64,000 nucleotides of DNA from a virus. Positions 24,763-32,534 of this stretch are shown one piece after another. The stretch covers positions 42,153 to 106,152 of IMG/VR virus record IMGVR_UViG_3300009103_000008; one strand, written 5' to 3'. The position numbers were made by a program, and so were the translations under genes. The notes below the pieces were generated by a model. That model worked only from the letters and a program-made list of their open reading frames with translations. It was not told where the DNA came from and ran no database searches. The stretch's first letter is position 1; each line of letters begins with the position of its first letter.

Positions 24763-25635
24763 TTAAGAGGTAATCGGAGTCGCAGGCCACTGTTGTTGTA
24801 ATACGCCATCCCATCTTGGAACTGGTGTTCGACCAGCCCTTTGATAAGTGAATGGACTTCTATGATCATATGTTGTAGGAGTTTGACCTTGTCTAGCATA
24901 GGTAAACGGAGACCTATAATTATAAGTGAACGGGGTTTGTCCAGTTCTCTGATAAGTAAACGGAGACCTATGTTGATATGTATCAGGAGTTTGTCCAGTT
25001 CTCTGATAAGTAAATGGACTCCTATGGTCATAGGTATAAGGTGACCTATGGTCATATATTACTGGTTGTCTTGAATCTCTAATATTAGGTTCTTGAATGT
25101 TCCTGATATTAGGTTCTTGTTGGTTCCTGATATTAGGTTCTTGTTGATTTCTAATGTTAGGTTCTTGAGCTGACCTAATGTTAGGTTCTTGTGCATTAGA
25201 AGGACTTTGAGCATTCTTAATAGTCGGTTGTTGAGCAGACTTAATCGTAGGTTGTTGTGCCGCAACTGGATTCCTATAGGTAAACGGTGACCTATATTGA
25301 TAAGTATTCGGCTGTCTTGCCGCATTTTGATAAGTAAACGGCGACCTATGGTTATAGGTAAACGGTGACCTATGGTTATATGTGCCTGGCGACCTCCAAG
25401 TGTAGGTAAACGGCGACCTATGGTTATAGGTAAACGGTGACCTATGTTGATAAATGGTCGGTTGTCTTGCTTGTGCGATAAATGGTTGTCTCGCAGGTGC
25501 TTGATAAGTGGTCGGTTGCCTTGCCTGTGCAATAAATGGTTGTCTCGCAGGTGCTTGGTATATTACAGGCTGCCGTGCCTGTGCAATAAACGGCTGTCTT
25601 GCGTTTCCGATAAATGGTGATTGATAAAAAGGCAT
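24763..25635 (-). CDS. octapeptide-repeat protein A, 290 aa
   Basis: Almost entirely built of proline-phased eight-residue units of the form [RQ]-x-P-x-x-x-x-x, such as RQPFIAQA, RSPFTYDH, QEPNIRNQ and QQPTIKSA, with occasional ten-residue spacers (TGQTPFTYQR). Repeats begin at residue 5 and run to about 275. No signal peptide, no charge clusters, no cysteine. It shares a one-base TAATG overlap with repeat protein B. Position between fibre genes and neck genes suggests a fibrous virion component such as a whisker or adhesin; no function is known to me. Confidence 0.75.
   Translation of the reverse strand: MPFYQSPFIGNARQPFIAQARQPVIYQAPARQPFIAQARQPTTYQAPARQPFIAQARQPTIYQHRSPFTYNHRSPFTYTWRSPGTYNHRSPFTYNHRSPFTYQNAARQPNTYQYRSPFTYRNPVAAQQPTIKSAQQPTIKNAQSPSNAQEPNIRSAQEPNIRNQQEPNIRNQQEPNIRNIQEPNIRDSRQPVIYDHRSPYTYDHRSPFTYQRTGQTPDTYQHRSPFTYQRTGQTPFTYNYRSPFTYARQGQTPTTYDHRSPFTYQRAGRTPVPRWDGVLQQQWPATPITS
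25040..25139. repeat. mosaic block identical to two places in repeat gene C
   Basis: 25040-25098 (59 bases) is identical to 33184-33242, and the overlapping 25084-25139 (56 bases) is identical to 33825-33880. Neighbouring codons have diverged, so the identity is block-like. This is what recombination or template switching between the repeat genes would leave. Confidence 0.85.
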
Positions 25636-26690
25636 TATTCTTTCTCCCCGCCTGGCGGTTGTCCACTATAATATAGTGGAATCCTTGCTTGATAAGTAAA
25701 CGGGTTCTGTGCATTATGCGTAAACGGACTTTGTATAGTCGCAGAATAGGTAAATGGATTCTGTGCATTATGTGTAAACGGATTCTGTCTATTTGCTGGA
25801 TAGGTAAATGGATTCTGTGCATTATGCGTAAACGGATTCTGTCTATTTGCTGGATAAGTAAACGGGTTCTGTGCATTATGTGTAAACGGATTCTGTCTAT
25901 TTCTACTATTCGGTTCCTGTCCTGACCTAATGTTAGGTTCCTGTCCTGACCTAATGTTAGGTTCTTGGAAATTCCTAATGACAGGTTGCTGACTTGACCT
26001 AATGTTAGGTTCTTGAGCATTCGCTGGATAAGTAAACGGAGTCTGACTTGACCTAATGTTAGGTTCCTGTGCATTTACAGGATTTCTATATGTAAATGGA
26101 GACCTGTGATTGTAAGTAAATGGAGACCTGTGATTGTAAGTAAACGGGTTCCTATATGTGAACGGAGACCTATGGTCATAAGTAAACGGCGACCTGTGAT
26201 TGTAAGTTAAAGGACTTCTGTGGTTATAAGTAGTAGGACTTCTGTGGTCGTAAGTATACGGTGACCTATGGTCGTAAGTAAACGGACTTTGTTTACTCCT
26301 ACTATTCGGTTGTTGAATATTTCTTATGTTTGGTTCTTGAGCATTCGCAATATAAGGATAGGGATTTTGTCTATCCCTTATATTAGGTTCCTGTGCAGCT
26401 GCAATATAAGGATACGGTTGTTGTGCATTTCTTATATTAGGTTCTTGACCATTCGCGATATAAGGATAAGCATTTTGCCTATTTCTTATATTAGGTTCTT
26501 GAGCTGTTGCAATATATGGATAAGGGTTTTGAACTGCTTCTTGCCCAGACGCATCATTCCATGTCGCCGGGCCGGTTTTTGCATATATTTGATCAACAGC
26601 CTTCCAAGTAGACGCACCTGTCTTTACCCAAGCACCTTGAGTTGCGTTCCAACCTGTAGGGGTCTTAACCTTCTGATTACCTGATGCCAT
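25635..26690 (-). CDS. octapeptide-repeat protein B, 351 aa
   Basis: A non-repeat head of about 50 residues (VKTPTGWNATQGAWVKTG and KAVDQIYAKTGPATWND, a W/K motif like that of phage fibre attachment segments) precedes the octapeptide array: YPYIANAQ, QEPNIRNI, DHRSPFTY and similar. Near the C-terminus an 18-residue unit RQNPFTHNAQNPFTYPAN is repeated about four times. The short tail ends PGGEKE. GGTGAGGA is the ribosome site. Together with genes A and C it forms a paralogous family confined to the fibre region. Confidence 0.75.
   Translation of the reverse strand: MASGNQKVKTPTGWNATQGAWVKTGASTWKAVDQIYAKTGPATWNDASGQEAVQNPYPYIATAQEPNIRNRQNAYPYIANGQEPNIRNAQQPYPYIAAAQEPNIRDRQNPYPYIANAQEPNIRNIQQPNSRSKQSPFTYDHRSPYTYDHRSPTTYNHRSPLTYNHRSPFTYDHRSPFTYRNPFTYNHRSPFTYNHRSPFTYRNPVNAQEPNIRSSQTPFTYPANAQEPNIRSSQQPVIRNFQEPNIRSGQEPNIRSGQEPNSRNRQNPFTHNAQNPFTYPANRQNPFTHNAQNPFTYPANRQNPFTHNAQNPFTYSATIQSPFTHNAQNPFTYQARIPLYYSGQPPGGEKE
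25690..25905. repeat. 54-bp tandem repeat array within repeat gene B
   Basis: About four copies of a 54-bp unit, encoding RQNPFTHNAQNPFTYPAN and close variants. Copies differ by a few third-position changes (for example GCATTATGTGTAAACGG versus GCATTATGCGTAAACGG). A likely site of copy-number change by slippage. Confidence 0.8.
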
Positions 26691-26701
26691 TTATCCTCAC
26701 C

Positions 26702-26722
26702 TACTCTTAACTATTAAGAGTA
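26702..26722. other. 9-bp hairpin at the fibre/repeat-B junction
   Basis: TACTCTTAA (26702-26710), loop CTA, TTAAGAGTA (26714-26722); overlaps the stop codon of the 540-aa fibre gene and lies 12 bases upstream of the repeat-B ATG. There is no T-run in the direction of transcription, so a translational or mRNA-processing role is more likely than termination. Confidence 0.5.
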
Positions 26723-28336
26723 TAAAATCCACAAGTCACCAACGGCCCCATCTCCTCCTGTAGGTGCTGAAGTTGACTGATACACATTTCTTGCTGTCCC
26801 ACCACTATTTGTGGCATTTGTTATTGTCACCGCACCAACCGACAATGGAGCTACAGAAATAGTTAAACCTCCTGTTGAAGCACCCGTGTCTGTTGTGGTT
26901 CCTAATATGAAACTATCTGCAGATTCGTCCCAACCCATAAATCCGTTATTACCTGTTGACCCTCTTTCAAGAATCAAACCAAGGTCATTAGAGTTAGAAC
27001 CTGTATTACCTGAACCAAGTTCGATTAATGCATCTTCAATAGTAGTATTAGTTGCACTATTAGTAACGGTTGCACCATTAACTGTTAAATTTCCTGATAC
27101 TATGACATCATCAAATGTTACATCGTCTGATGTGCCAACTGCCTGTCCGATACTGAACTGGCCACCTGAATAGGTAACACCTGTTCCAGCACTTAAATGT
27201 GCTCTTACTTCTGCAGCACTCGGGCCTGTATATGTGAATACACCTGTTGAATTATTATATGCAAGTGAACCATCTCCACCAGCATCTGTGACTGATACAT
27301 CTGCTCTTACTAAAGCTTCTGTGTATTGTGTTATTGTAGTTGCAAGTGTTAAAGTTCCCGCTGCATCATCATATGTTGCTGTTATTCCTGTTCCAGCAGT
27401 TACCAAAGCAGCGACTCTATCGTCTACTCTTTCTGATGTATGGTAAAGGTTACTTGAACCTTCTGATAATGCATCTGTGTCTGCAAGAACAGTTCCACCT
27501 AATGAAGTTGCAGAACCAGCGATTGTTATACTTGAATTTGAAAGTTTTGAATTTGAGATAGAACCTGCCAACATGGCATCTGTTATACCTAATGCTTTAA
27601 CTCGAACTGCATCTGAACTTAATTCTACTGAACTTCCGTCTACACCTACTGCAAGAACACCACTTGACGCTGCAAGTCCGTTTCCTGCTATTGCTGTAAC
27701 TACATCTGCTATTGCTTCTTTCTTACTTGAGTTATCTGTTGCATCTACTATTGCAAAACTGTCAGCTGCAACATCTACTGTAGCTGCTGTTAATTCGTTT
27801 AAGTCTAGTGCTAATGATACTGCACCACTTGTTCCACCACCTGATAAACCGTCACCTGCTGTGACTCCTGTTAAATCTGCAGTTGTGGATAAAACACCAT
27901 TTGTTGCAGTTATGTTTGTACCTGCCATTGCTGTAGCAAGGTCTGCGATTGATTCTTTTCTCGAACCGTTACTGTCGTTTGCATCAATAATTGCAATACT
28001 ATCGTTTGCAACATCTACTGAAGCTGCTGTTAATTCACTTAAGTCTAATGCAAGTGTGGCATCACCTGATGTCGCACCACCTGAAAGACCGTCTCCAGCA
28101 ACAACACTTGATATGTCACCTGTTTCTGCATCTCTTGTGATTGTTAGGGTTCCGGCTCCATCATTATATGATAATGATATACCCGAACCAGCTGTCATTA
28201 AAGTGTTTACTTGGTCATCGATTGCTTCTAATGCAGCGGTTCCAAATGCAGCTGCAGTTAAGTCTCCTGAACTGTCAATTACTTCGGTTGCACCTACATT
28301 CAGCCCGTTTTTTATTCTAAAATTCTGCGCTGCCAT
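26714..28336 (-). CDS. tail-fibre-like protein, 540 aa
   Basis: Low-complexity Ala/Thr/Ser/Asp-rich, beta-repetitive sequence typical of marine T4-like fibres. Duplicated modules of about 70 residues (GDGLSGGATSGDATLALDLS and GDGLSGGGTSGAVSLALDLN) are visible. The N-terminus NFRIKNGLNVGATEVIDSSG matches that of the 77-aa neighbour. The C-terminus ends GAVGDLWILYS, similar to the LWFVV end of the 408-aa fibre. Presumed host-binding or fibre-shaft role. Confidence 0.75.
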   Translation of the reverse strand: MAAQNFRIKNGLNVGATEVIDSSGDLTAAAFGTAALEAIDDQVNTLMTAGSGISLSYNDGAGTLTITRDAETGDISSVVAGDGLSGGATSGDATLALDLSELTAASVDVANDSIAIIDANDSNGSRKESIADLATAMAGTNITATNGVLSTTADLTGVTAGDGLSGGGTSGAVSLALDLNELTAATVDVAADSFAIVDATDNSSKKEAIADVVTAIAGNGLAASSGVLAVGVDGSSVELSSDAVRVKALGITDAMLAGSISNSKLSNSSITIAGSATSLGGTVLADTDALSEGSSNLYHTSERVDDRVAALVTAGTGITATYDDAAGTLTLATTITQYTEALVRADVSVTDAGGDGSLAYNNSTGVFTYTGPSAAEVRAHLSAGTGVTYSGGQFSIGQAVGTSDDVTFDDVIVSGNLTVNGATVTNSATNTTIEDALIELGSGNTGSNSNDLGLILERGSTGNNGFMGWDESADSFILGTTTDTGASTGGLTISVAPLSVGAVTITNATNSGGTARNVYQSTSAPTGGDGAVGDLWILYS

Positions 28337-28569
28337 TAAAAGGTTCCTCCGTCAATAGTAGCACCCCGAATGGTCTTCGCCTCTGATGCATCCGCTAGAT
28401 GGGTGTCAACTCTAGTAGTCGTGAAGTAAAGTTTAGTAGAACCTTCTGATATGTCATCAGTATCCAAGGTAGAGACGGCAGAAGATACTACCTTCCCACT
28501 TGCATTGATGACTTCGGTTGATCCACTATTATATCCATACTCTGATCTGAAATTTTTTGTGTCTGCCAT
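28336..28569 (-). CDS. short fibre-related protein ending DGGTF, 77 aa
   Basis: N-terminal NFRSEYGYNSGSTEVINASG matches the start of the 540-aa fibre. The middle EGSTKLYFTTTRVDTHLADA matches an internal segment of it. The C-terminus TIDGGTF is shared with two other proteins in this cluster. It looks like a minimal fibre unit: attachment head plus terminal tag. It has its own late promoter, and its stop overlaps the next ATG by one base. Confidence 0.65.
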   Translation of the reverse strand: MADTKNFRSEYGYNSGSTEVINASGKVVSSAVSTLDTDDISEGSTKLYFTTTRVDTHLADASEAKTIRGATIDGGTF

Positions 28570-28582
28570 TTTTAGTGTGTCC

Positions 28583-28623
28583 CTAAATTATGTTTCATTT
28601 AGTTGATTATAAGATTATTTATA
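28583..28623 (-). promoter_or_regulatory. late promoter and leader hairpin (77-aa gene)
   Basis: TATAAATA at 28616-28623, 46 bases before the ATG. The leader contains CTAAAT/ATTTAG (28583-28602) with an eight-base loop, directly followed by GGGA as ribosome site. This promoter follows the terminator at 28649-28670, so a new transcription unit starts here. Confidence 0.7.
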
Positions 28624-28648
28624 GGAATGGACTCCCTAAGTAAAAAGA

Positions 28649-28670
28649 AAAAGGGCCCGTAGGCCCTTTT
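28649..28670 (-). terminator. intrinsic terminator after the 136-aa gene
   Basis: Nine-base stem AAAAGGGCC/GGCCCTTTT with loop TACG (minus strand), followed by TCTTTTT. It lies 19 bases past the stop at 28690. The A/T-flanked stem makes it potentially bidirectional. Confidence 0.9.
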
Positions 28671-28689
28671 AATTTAGATTATTTTAAAC

Positions 28690-29100
28690 TTATGCATCTA
28701 TTAGCGTTCTTTCAAACTTAATTGTAGTTGAGTTTGCAGAAGCGGGTGTGCATTTGAGTCTAACATCTGAACCACTGATGTCTGCATCAAAGGTCGCAAG
28801 TGCTGTATCTAACAGTGTCCCATATGAAGTCAATGTGACTGTAGTTCCGTCATGAACTAACATAATTTCCGTAGAATGGAAATTAGTTCCTTCTGACATT
28901 GCAACGATATACCGTGCAGCTCTAAAGCTTGCATGTGCAAAAGTGTCAAGATTAAACTGTGATGTAGAAGTTTTGCTTGTAGCAGCCTTCTTACTGTTTT
29001 TATCATGCATTTTTTTGCTGGTTTCGATTACATCGTCTGTAGAATTATAAGTCAAATGACGGACAAGTTCTGCAAGTTTAAATGCGTTTGTTATAGCCAT
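28690..29100 (-). CDS. virion structural protein, 136 aa (paralogue of the next gene)
   Basis: C-terminal about 85 residues (FRAARYIVAMSEGTNFHSTE, HDGTTVTLTSYGTL, DISGSDVRLKCTPASANSTT) align with the C-terminus of the 274-aa protein upstream. The N-terminus instead is helical and basic (MAITNAFKLAELVRHLTYNS). A small beta-domain on a short helical stem is likely. It is the last gene of its transcription unit, and probably belongs to a fibre or decoration complex. Confidence 0.65.
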   Translation of the reverse strand: MAITNAFKLAELVRHLTYNSTDDVIETSKKMHDKNSKKAATSKTSTSQFNLDTFAHASFRAARYIVAMSEGTNFHSTEIMLVHDGTTVTLTSYGTLLDTALATFDADISGSDVRLKCTPASANSTTIKFERTLIDA

Positions 29101-29111
29101 ATCTTATCCTC

Positions 29112-29936
29112 CTACGAATGTCTTATTTGGAATGTGTCAATCGTTGTATTAGTGTTTGCTGGAGTCACGAGAAGTCTCATGTTTCCACCACTAATGTCAC
29201 TACTTAAAGTGAACAACGATGCGGTTGAAAATATATCTCCGTATTGAACGAAGTGTGCATTCGAACCGTCATTGATTAAAAGAACTTCTGCAGCGTGTGT
29301 GCCCGCAGAAGCATGAGTCGCGTTAATTACATACTTAATTGCTTTATTAGCAACTGCATTTGCAGATAACACTTGGTCGGCCGTTGTAGCAGCAAAGGAG
29401 CCTGCAGTATAATAACCTTGGACTAAGTCCGCAGCAGTTACACATACAATCTCGACAACATCTCCTGATATTGCGTTAGCAGCTAAAGTAACGGTGGTAG
29501 TGTTTGTAGCCGTATAGTCTGTTCCAGCATCAACAAGTTTTACACCATTTAAGTATACTTGTTCAGACCCTACTGTGTAGGATAAAGAAGCTCCGTCATC
29601 ATCGTTTCCAGTGATGGCAGTAGTATTACTTGTAATTGTGTATTTAAATATTGATATGCCTGAACCACCAATGTCTCCAAAAGACAAGGTTCCTGAACCA
29701 TTCGTCTTCATAACCTGACCGTTGGTTCCGTCACTCGTAGGAAATGTTATAGCATCATTGATTGTTAGAGAAGCTGGATTAGAACCGATTTCTGAAATTG
29801 CAGCTGACCCATCATTTTTTTCGGTATACATTCTACCATGATAGGTGTTTATTGCAATTTCCCCTAGAGCTAAATCACTCGTTGCTGGGACATCGTTCTG
29901 TGTCGAACTCCTTTTAAATTTGATCTCTGTTGCCAT
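29112..29936 (-). CDS. fibre-like structural protein, 274 aa
   Basis: N-terminus MATEIKFKRSSTQNDVPATSD followed by LALGEIAINTYHGRMYTEK is a very common opening of marine phage fibre proteins. The middle holds a beta-rich YTVGSEQVYLNGVKL domain like those of viral adhesins. The C-terminal 85 residues are shared with the 136-aa protein. GGAGG stands before the ATG. Confidence 0.7.
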   Translation of the reverse strand: MATEIKFKRSSTQNDVPATSDLALGEIAINTYHGRMYTEKNDGSAAISEIGSNPASLTINDAITFPTSDGTNGQVMKTNGSGTLSFGDIGGSGISIFKYTITSNTTAITGNDDDGASLSYTVGSEQVYLNGVKLVDAGTDYTATNTTTVTLAANAISGDVVEIVCVTAADLVQGYYTAGSFAATTADQVLSANAVANKAIKYVINATHASAGTHAAEVLLINDGSNAHFVQYGDIFSTASLFTLSSDISGGNMRLLVTPANTNTTIDTFQIRHS

Positions 29937-29965
29937 TGGTATCTCCTCCTAGATTAGATTATGGA

Positions 29966-31402
29966 TTAAAATGTTCCACCATCTATTCCAGTTATAGTGA
30001 CAGCACCCGAAGTAACCGTGAAGTTAGCACTTGCAAATGAGGCTATACCTTTATTTGCAGTTGTTGCGTCTTCTCCAGCGATTGTGATACTTCCGTCTGC
30101 ATTTGTCACATCGATACCTTCACCAGCAGTTAGGGTTGCAGCTGCAAAGTCATTATTTGTTCCATGACCTATAAGCAACTGACCTGCTGTTGGAGCAGAC
30201 CCGTCTACGCTTGTGATTGAACCTGAAAGTGCAAGACCACTTGCCTCAACTCCACCGAAGACAGCATTTAATGCTGTTCCTGAGAATGTTGAAGAAGAGT
30301 CAGTTGCAAGTCCTAATGCAACAAACTTTTGAGTTGAATCATCATATCCGAAGAATCCGACTCTAGCAGAACCGTCATTGTATTTAAATTTAATACCACG
30401 GTCTAAGTTATCGTCTGAACTATCGGCACCAATTTCGAATACTGGGTCAGCAATAGAAACAGTAGTAGAGTTAACTGTAGTAGTTGTTCCACTAACTGTC
30501 AAGTTTCCAGCAATAGTCACATTATCGGGTAAACCGATTGTAACTGTATTACCTGAGGCAGCAGTTGTCACCTCGTTTGCTGTTCCAGCAAATACCATTG
30601 TTTCTGAATCTAAGTCGATAGATAACGCACCACCTGTATCAGCTTGGAAATCCAAGTCTGAACCAGTTAATTGTGTGTCTACATAGTCCTTAACAGCTGC
30701 AGAAGTAGGTAAAGTAGTATCGTTATCGTTACCCGCAATACCTTCTGATTCTAAAACTAGAACTGCATCAGCGATTTTATCTAGTGTGACAGCATCAGCT
30801 GCTATCATACTATTTTCTACTGCAGTTGCAGCAATCGTTAATGCACCAGTTGACGCAATAGTTGCATCTCCTGATATGGTTTTGTTATCCCAACTGTTAG
30901 ACCCATCATAGATTAGCACCTGTCCTGACGCTGCGCCAGAGATGCTAGTGTCGGTTGCACCCGCCACCGTTGATGTTGTTGATGCGAAACTTAAGTTTCC
31001 ACTACCGTCAGTCTGTATGACTTGGGTATTAGTTCCATCTGAACTTGGTAAAGTCCATGTGATACTTGAACCTAATGCATTTGCAGCCTTAAGACCAACA
31101 AAGTTAGAACCGTTATCGGTATCTTCCATTAGTTTCAGTGTTCCACCTGTGGAAGCACTATTACCGACTAAGAAGTCGGCAGGAGTTGCACTTGAACCAG
31201 CAAGCATATCCGTATAATACTTACCACCAATCGCTTGGATTAATGGTGTAGTGTTATTAGAATCTACTGACTCAATGTAAAGTTTTGCCCCAGCACCACT
31301 ATTCGATCTATCTTGCACATATGCCAATTCACCTTCAGCAAGATCACTTACCGTTGGCGCACTGACTCCTGTGCTTCGTTTGATTTGAATTACTGTTGAC
31401 AT
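29966..31402 (-). CDS. tail-fibre-like protein ending DGGTF, 478 aa
   Basis: Starts [20 protein letters not shown] then [11 protein letters not shown], the same type of opening as the 274-aa protein. The middle is Gly/Ser/Thr/Asp-rich with repeated phage-fibre phrases ([39 protein letters not shown]). The C-terminus is [11 protein letters not shown]. The upstream gap of 145 bases has AGGAGG within a TATTCC/GGAATA hairpin (31407-31423) but no perfect late motif; a CTAAATA lies at about 31540. Confidence 0.75.
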   Translation of the reverse strand: MSTVIQIKRSTGVSAPTVSDLAEGELAYVQDRSNSGAGAKLYIESVDSNNTTPLIQAIGGKYYTDMLAGSSATPADFLVGNSASTGGTLKLMEDTDNGSNFVGLKAANALGSSITWTLPSSDGTNTQVIQTDGSGNLSFASTTSTVAGATDTSISGAASGQVLIYDGSNSWDNKTISGDATIASTGALTIAATAVENSMIAADAVTLDKIADAVLVLESEGIAGNDNDTTLPTSAAVKDYVDTQLTGSDLDFQADTGGALSIDLDSETMVFAGTANEVTTAASGNTVTIGLPDNVTIAGNLTVSGTTTTVNSTTVSIADPVFEIGADSSDDNLDRGIKFKYNDGSARVGFFGYDDSTQKFVALGLATDSSSTFSGTALNAVFGGVEASGLALSGSITSVDGSAPTAGQLLIGHGTNNDFAAATLTAGEGIDVTNADGSITIAGEDATTANKGIASFASANFTVTSGAVTITGIDGGTF

Positions 31403-31548
31403 TTTTTATTCCTCCTAGGAATATTTTATCGTTATAGTTAAATTTTCGTTTCACTATCCACGAAAGATACATTATAAAACTGTCCACTCACAATGTGGGT
31501 CGTGACTCACTGGAATGTCACCTTGATTTGATATAAGTATTTAGACAA

Positions 31549-31956
31549 TCAGAATCGTCTATAGGGTATAATTGGAATATAAATTCCTAGTCCAATTCCT
31601 TCATTTTGTATAACTGGGTATATTGATACCACTTGAAGAGCTCTTAGTGTGAATTGTCTTTCTCTTTGGTTCAGTCTCTTGTCTAGCATGTTGTAGATCA
31701 TATAATTCATTCCCAATTTTATAGCAATTACTTCCCCTTTCTTTGGGTGAGTTCCAACTAATTGATTTGTTTCGTAATAGGGACAGTGTGGATTTCGGTC
31801 TTGACATTCGATTAATGCGAAAGTCTGCATTACATCAATAGTCTGTAAAGTTATAAAAGATTTGTAGAGACGCTGGTCTTGAGTCGACCAATCGTCTAGG
31901 GCAGCGTTACATGTACCAGCAGCGGTTAATAGTAAGAATGTAATTAACCACTTCAT
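31549..31956 (-). CDS. exported protein in the fibre cluster, 135 aa
   Basis: N-terminal signal peptide MKWLITFLLLTAAGTCNA with cleavage likely after NA (the Cys at 16 could suggest a lipobox, but TAAGTC is imperfect). The mature part, WSTQDQRLYKSFITLQTIDV, CPYYETNQLVGTHPKKGEVI, resembles a small family of exported proteins seen in Gram-negative bacteria and their phages. It is the only secreted product in this cluster. It may modify the host envelope (exclusion or lysis). Confidence 0.65.
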   Translation of the reverse strand: MKWLITFLLLTAAGTCNAALDDWSTQDQRLYKSFITLQTIDVMQTFALIECQDRNPHCPYYETNQLVGTHPKKGEVIAIKLGMNYMIYNMLDKRLNQRERQFTLRALQVVSIYPVIQNEGIGLGIYIPIIPYRRF

Positions 31957-31963
31957 TCATATT

Positions 31964-32182
31964 TTAGAATGTTCCACCGTCAAGTACAGTTTTTGTCACC
32001 CACTTATCTGTCGCTTGATCGTAAGAGAGTAGACCGTTATCTGTTTCTGTAGCATTAACATCTAACAATTCATTGATTGATTTACTACTTAAATCTGTAG
32101 TTAAAGTTCCGCTGTTTCCAATCGCAACCTGTTTTGCTCTGATTTGATTTCCTTGTAGAACTCTTGCTTTAATACTTGCCAT
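31964..32182 (-). CDS. short fibre-related protein ending DGGTF, 72 aa
   Basis: Begins MASIKARVLQGNQIRAKQVA and contains LSSKSINELLDVNATETDNG then LLSYDQATDKWV, a widespread phage-fibre phrase. It ends KTVLDGGTF like the 77- and 478-aa proteins. A small trimeric connector is a reasonable guess. Confidence 0.65.
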   Translation of the reverse strand: MASIKARVLQGNQIRAKQVAIGNSGTLTTDLSSKSINELLDVNATETDNGLLSYDQATDKWVTKTVLDGGTF

Positions 32183-32184
32183 AA

Positions 32185-32517
32185 TTACCTCGTTACGCCT
32201 GGCGTTAAGATTGCTTGTCCTTCAACAACCCTAGTTGTTTCTGAAGCAGCACTTGTTATATTTAGGTCATAGACATACCTACCCGCCTCTAAAGCAGTTG
32301 TTTGAGTATCCGTAAGTGACATTTTCACTTTACCCGTCGCAGCTGTTATAACGCATGTAAAGGTTGCAGATATAGAAGTAGACCCATAAGTCTTTCTTAT
32401 TTGGGCAGCTGCAGTGTATCCAGTGAGGTCTAAAACTTCTCCTGCGACATCTGTGCAGTCTACTTCAATAGAATAATCTGTTCCTTGGTCGATATAAAGA
32501 TTTGCTATGATTGCCAT
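32185..32517 (-). CDS. small beta-rich virion protein, 110 aa
   Basis: IANLYIDQGTDYSIEVDCTD and DLTGYTAAAQIRKTYGSTSI, then TGKVKMSLTDTQTTALEAGR and YVYDLNI: this is the pattern of an immunoglobulin-like/BppU N-terminal type domain found in phage baseplate and fibre proteins. It probably serves as adaptor or attachment protein. Preceded by a leaderless-class late promoter, so the ATG at 32517 is well supported. Confidence 0.7.
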   Translation of the reverse strand: MAIIANLYIDQGTDYSIEVDCTDVAGEVLDLTGYTAAAQIRKTYGSTSISATFTCVITAATGKVKMSLTDTQTTALEAGRYVYDLNITSAASETTRVVEGQAILTPGVTR

Positions 32518-32522
32518 ACAAC

Positions 32523-32530
32523 TATTTATC
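32523..32530 (-). promoter_or_regulatory. late promoter, leaderless class (110-aa gene)
   Basis: GATAAATA, then five bases (GTTGT is adjacent on the minus strand with the shared A/T), then ATG at 32517. It lies in the 17-base gap after repeat gene C. Confidence 0.55.
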
Positions 32531-32534
32531 TATT

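Noticed and set aside
25442-26074. Long open frame (about 210 codons) on the minus strand crossing the A/B repeat genes, and similar frames at 24750-25055 and 25059-25532
   Set aside because: A 24-bp repeat without stops leaves several frames open. The A and B frames have good starts and coupled overlaps, and continue the repeat seen in C. The alternative frames lack ribosome sites.
24790-26540. Resemblance of the regularly spaced repeats to a CRISPR array
   Set aside because: Repeats are directly adjacent 24-bp coding units with no unique spacers, and stay in one reading frame as proteins.
27477-28358. Plus-strand open frame of 293 codons
   Set aside because: Antisense to the 540-aa fibre. 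Open because of Ala/Thr-rich codon bias; no ribosome site and surrounded by minus-strand genes.
31403-31548. Possible short ORF beginning at an ATG next to TATAAT in the gap before the 478-aa fibre
   Set aside because: It would overlap the fibre start out of frame, has no ribosome site or late motif, and reads as low-quality sequence. The gap otherwise holds small hairpins and AGGAGG.
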